A stretch of 6,319 nucleotides of DNA from Deferribacterales bacterium UBA4806. GTDB lineage: Bacteria; Chrysiogenota; Deferribacteres; Deferribacterales; UBA228. The position numbers were made by a program, and so were the translations under genes. The notes beneath the pieces were generated by a model. It was not told the origin of the DNA. It did no database searches and saw only the letters and a list, made by a program, of their open reading frames with translations. The stretch's first letter is position 1. Each line of letters opens with the position of its first letter. Shown here piece after piece: positions 5,585 through 6,319 of this stretch. The stretch is taken from NCBI GenBank assembly GCA_002402635.1, contig DHGE01000153.1, positions 1 to 6,319 on the forward strand, written 5' to 3'.

Positions 5585-6244
5585 ATGAATATCGATAAAT
5601 CGACACTGAGTGAGAAGGTTTCAACACTAATTAGTGACATGATTCTTAAAGGGATATTTAAACCTGGAGAAAGACTTACTGAGACCGGTCTTTCAAAAAA
5701 ATTAGGATTTAGTCGAACGCCCATAAGAGAGGCCCTGAGGTCATTAGAAAAAGAAGGTTTTGTCTATATTGTCCCTAGAAAAGGTGCAACAGTTACTTTA
5801 CTGACAGATAGGGATATAGAAGAAATTTTTCTGTTAAAATATAGACTGGAGACTTTGGCTGTGGTGTTAGCATTAGAACACATTAATGATGAAGATATTA
5901 ATTATCTAAAGCGTTTAAACAGGAAACTAAGAGAGTTAAAAAAGAGTAAAAGTATATCCAACCTTATTGATATTAACAGTAAATTTCATTCTTATATTAT
6001 AAATAAGTGCTATAACCATAGACTTATTAAAATGCTCGATGATATTTTTGCCCAATTTAATAGAGCAACAGCTTTTTCATTTGGTGATGAATCTAGAATT
6101 GATGAAGTAATTCTTGAGCATGAAGAGATTACTGAAGCAATTGAGAAAAGAGATGAAAAAATGGTAGAAAGTGCAATGGAAAAACACGTTTACAAGGGCT
6201 GGCAGTTTATAAAAGATAAATTTGCTGGGCAGGAGAAAAAGTGA
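5585..6244 (+). CDS. GntR-family transcriptional regulator, FCD (FadR) subfamily
   Basis: A 219-aa DNA-binding regulator, the usual length for this subfamily. I prefer the ATG at 5585 because of its better ribosome site; the frame could begin at 5570, five residues earlier. Residues about 5-72 form the winged helix-turn-helix: LSEKVSTLISDMILKGIF, KPGERL, then TETGLSKKLGFSRTPIREAL and the wing GFVYIVPRKGATV. Residues about 77-213 are the all-helical FCD effector domain, starting RDIEEIFLLKYRLE. FCD metal-ligand positions appear as N131-x3-H135 (NSKFH), H179 (LEHEEI) and H201 (EKHV); the usual first Asp is Asn here. FCD proteins typically repress metabolic genes until a carboxylate or sugar-acid ligand binds; the ligand cannot be read from the sequence. 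It overlaps the next gene, purS, by four bases, so the two are co-expressed, and a palindrome in its promoter suggests autoregulation. Confidence 0.93.
   Translation: MNIDKSTLSEKVSTLISDMILKGIFKPGERLTETGLSKKLGFSRTPIREALRSLEKEGFVYIVPRKGATVTLLTDRDIEEIFLLKYRLETLAVVLALEHINDEDINYLKRLNRKLRELKKSKSISNLIDINSKFHSYIINKCYNHRLIKMLDDIFAQFNRATAFSFGDESRIDEVILEHEEITEAIEKRDEKMVESAMEKHVYKGWQFIKDKFAGQEKK
6231..6235 (+). promoter_or_regulatory. Ribosome binding site of purS
   Basis: AGGAG, inside the last codons of the regulator gene, is 5 bases before the GTG at 6241. It supports a GTG start in a GTGA stop-start overlap. Confidence 0.7.
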
Positions 6245-6319
6245 TATATCGAATAATTGTTACCTATAAACCTGTAGTTAGTGATCCTGAAGGGCAGGTT
6301 ATAAAATCAGCACTTATTA
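6241..6319 (+). CDS. purS: Phosphoribosylformylglycinamidine synthase subunit PurS (3' end missing)
   Basis: Only the first 26 codons are in the window. PurS is the small subunit of the PurS-PurQ-PurL complex, which in de novo purine synthesis converts FGAR, glutamine and ATP to FGAM; PurS bridges the glutaminase and synthase. The visible sequence starts M(GTG)IYRIIVTYKPVVSDPEG and continues QVIKSAL. It has the family's opening beta strand, the K-P-x-V-x-DP-x-G turn and the start of the following helix. Full PurS is about 80 residues. The GTG start overlaps the regulator's stop codon by four bases and follows AGGAG at a good distance. Having a separate PurS predicts a split PurQ and short PurL, as in Gram-positives, archaea and several other lineages, probably just downstream. 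Confidence 0.85.
   Translation, partial: MIYRIIVTYKPVVSDPEGQVIKSALI

Noticed and set aside
5407..5724. Minus-strand 105-aa frame across the lipoprotein end and regulator start
   Set aside because: It is antisense to two supported genes and their promoter, with no initiation signal.

Overview
This AT-rich window (estimated by eye at roughly one third G+C) looks like a chromosomal piece from a didermic, Gram-negative-type bacterium. Three things point that way: an outer-membrane secretin, a lipobox lipoprotein, and strong GGAGG-type ribosome binding sites. The low G+C, the archaeal-looking secreted amylase and the separate PurS subunit would fit a thermophilic or anaerobic lineage such as Deferribacterota or a relative. 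That placement is inference only; no 16S or marker gene is present.

Layout. (1) 1-2924, plus strand: the 3' part of a type IV pilus secretin (PilQ-like), overlapping by 4 bases (ATGA) a 590-aa exported, cysteine-containing protein I cannot assign to a family. (2) 2925-3158: an AT-rich intergenic region with weak hairpins, a 10-bp inverted repeat, an unexplained consensus-like plus-strand promoter, and a strong bidirectional terminator that overlaps the amylase stop codon. (3) 3157-4467, minus strand: a secreted GH13 alpha-amylase closely resembling the Thermococcales type (GH13_7), with its own well-formed sigma-70 promoter at 4504-4532. (4) 4620-5481, plus strand: a small lysine/glutamate-rich, probably coiled-coil protein overlapping a small lipoprotein gene. 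Both are unassigned. (5) 5585-6319, plus strand: a GntR-family FCD regulator with a likely self-operator in its promoter, overlapping by 4 bases (GTGA) the start of purS, which runs off the window.

How they work together. The secretin and the gene behind it are translationally coupled, so the unknown protein is a candidate pilus or outer-membrane accessory factor. The amylase is an independent unit for extracellular or periplasmic starch/glycogen breakdown. The regulator-purS coupling suggests that an FCD-ligand-responsive repressor is made together with the first visible component of formylglycinamidine synthase (de novo purine synthesis). The window therefore holds mostly recognisable housekeeping and accessory genes. 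The least explained parts are the 590-aa secretin partner, the coiled-coil/lipoprotein pair and the orphan promoter-terminator unit at 3067-3158.
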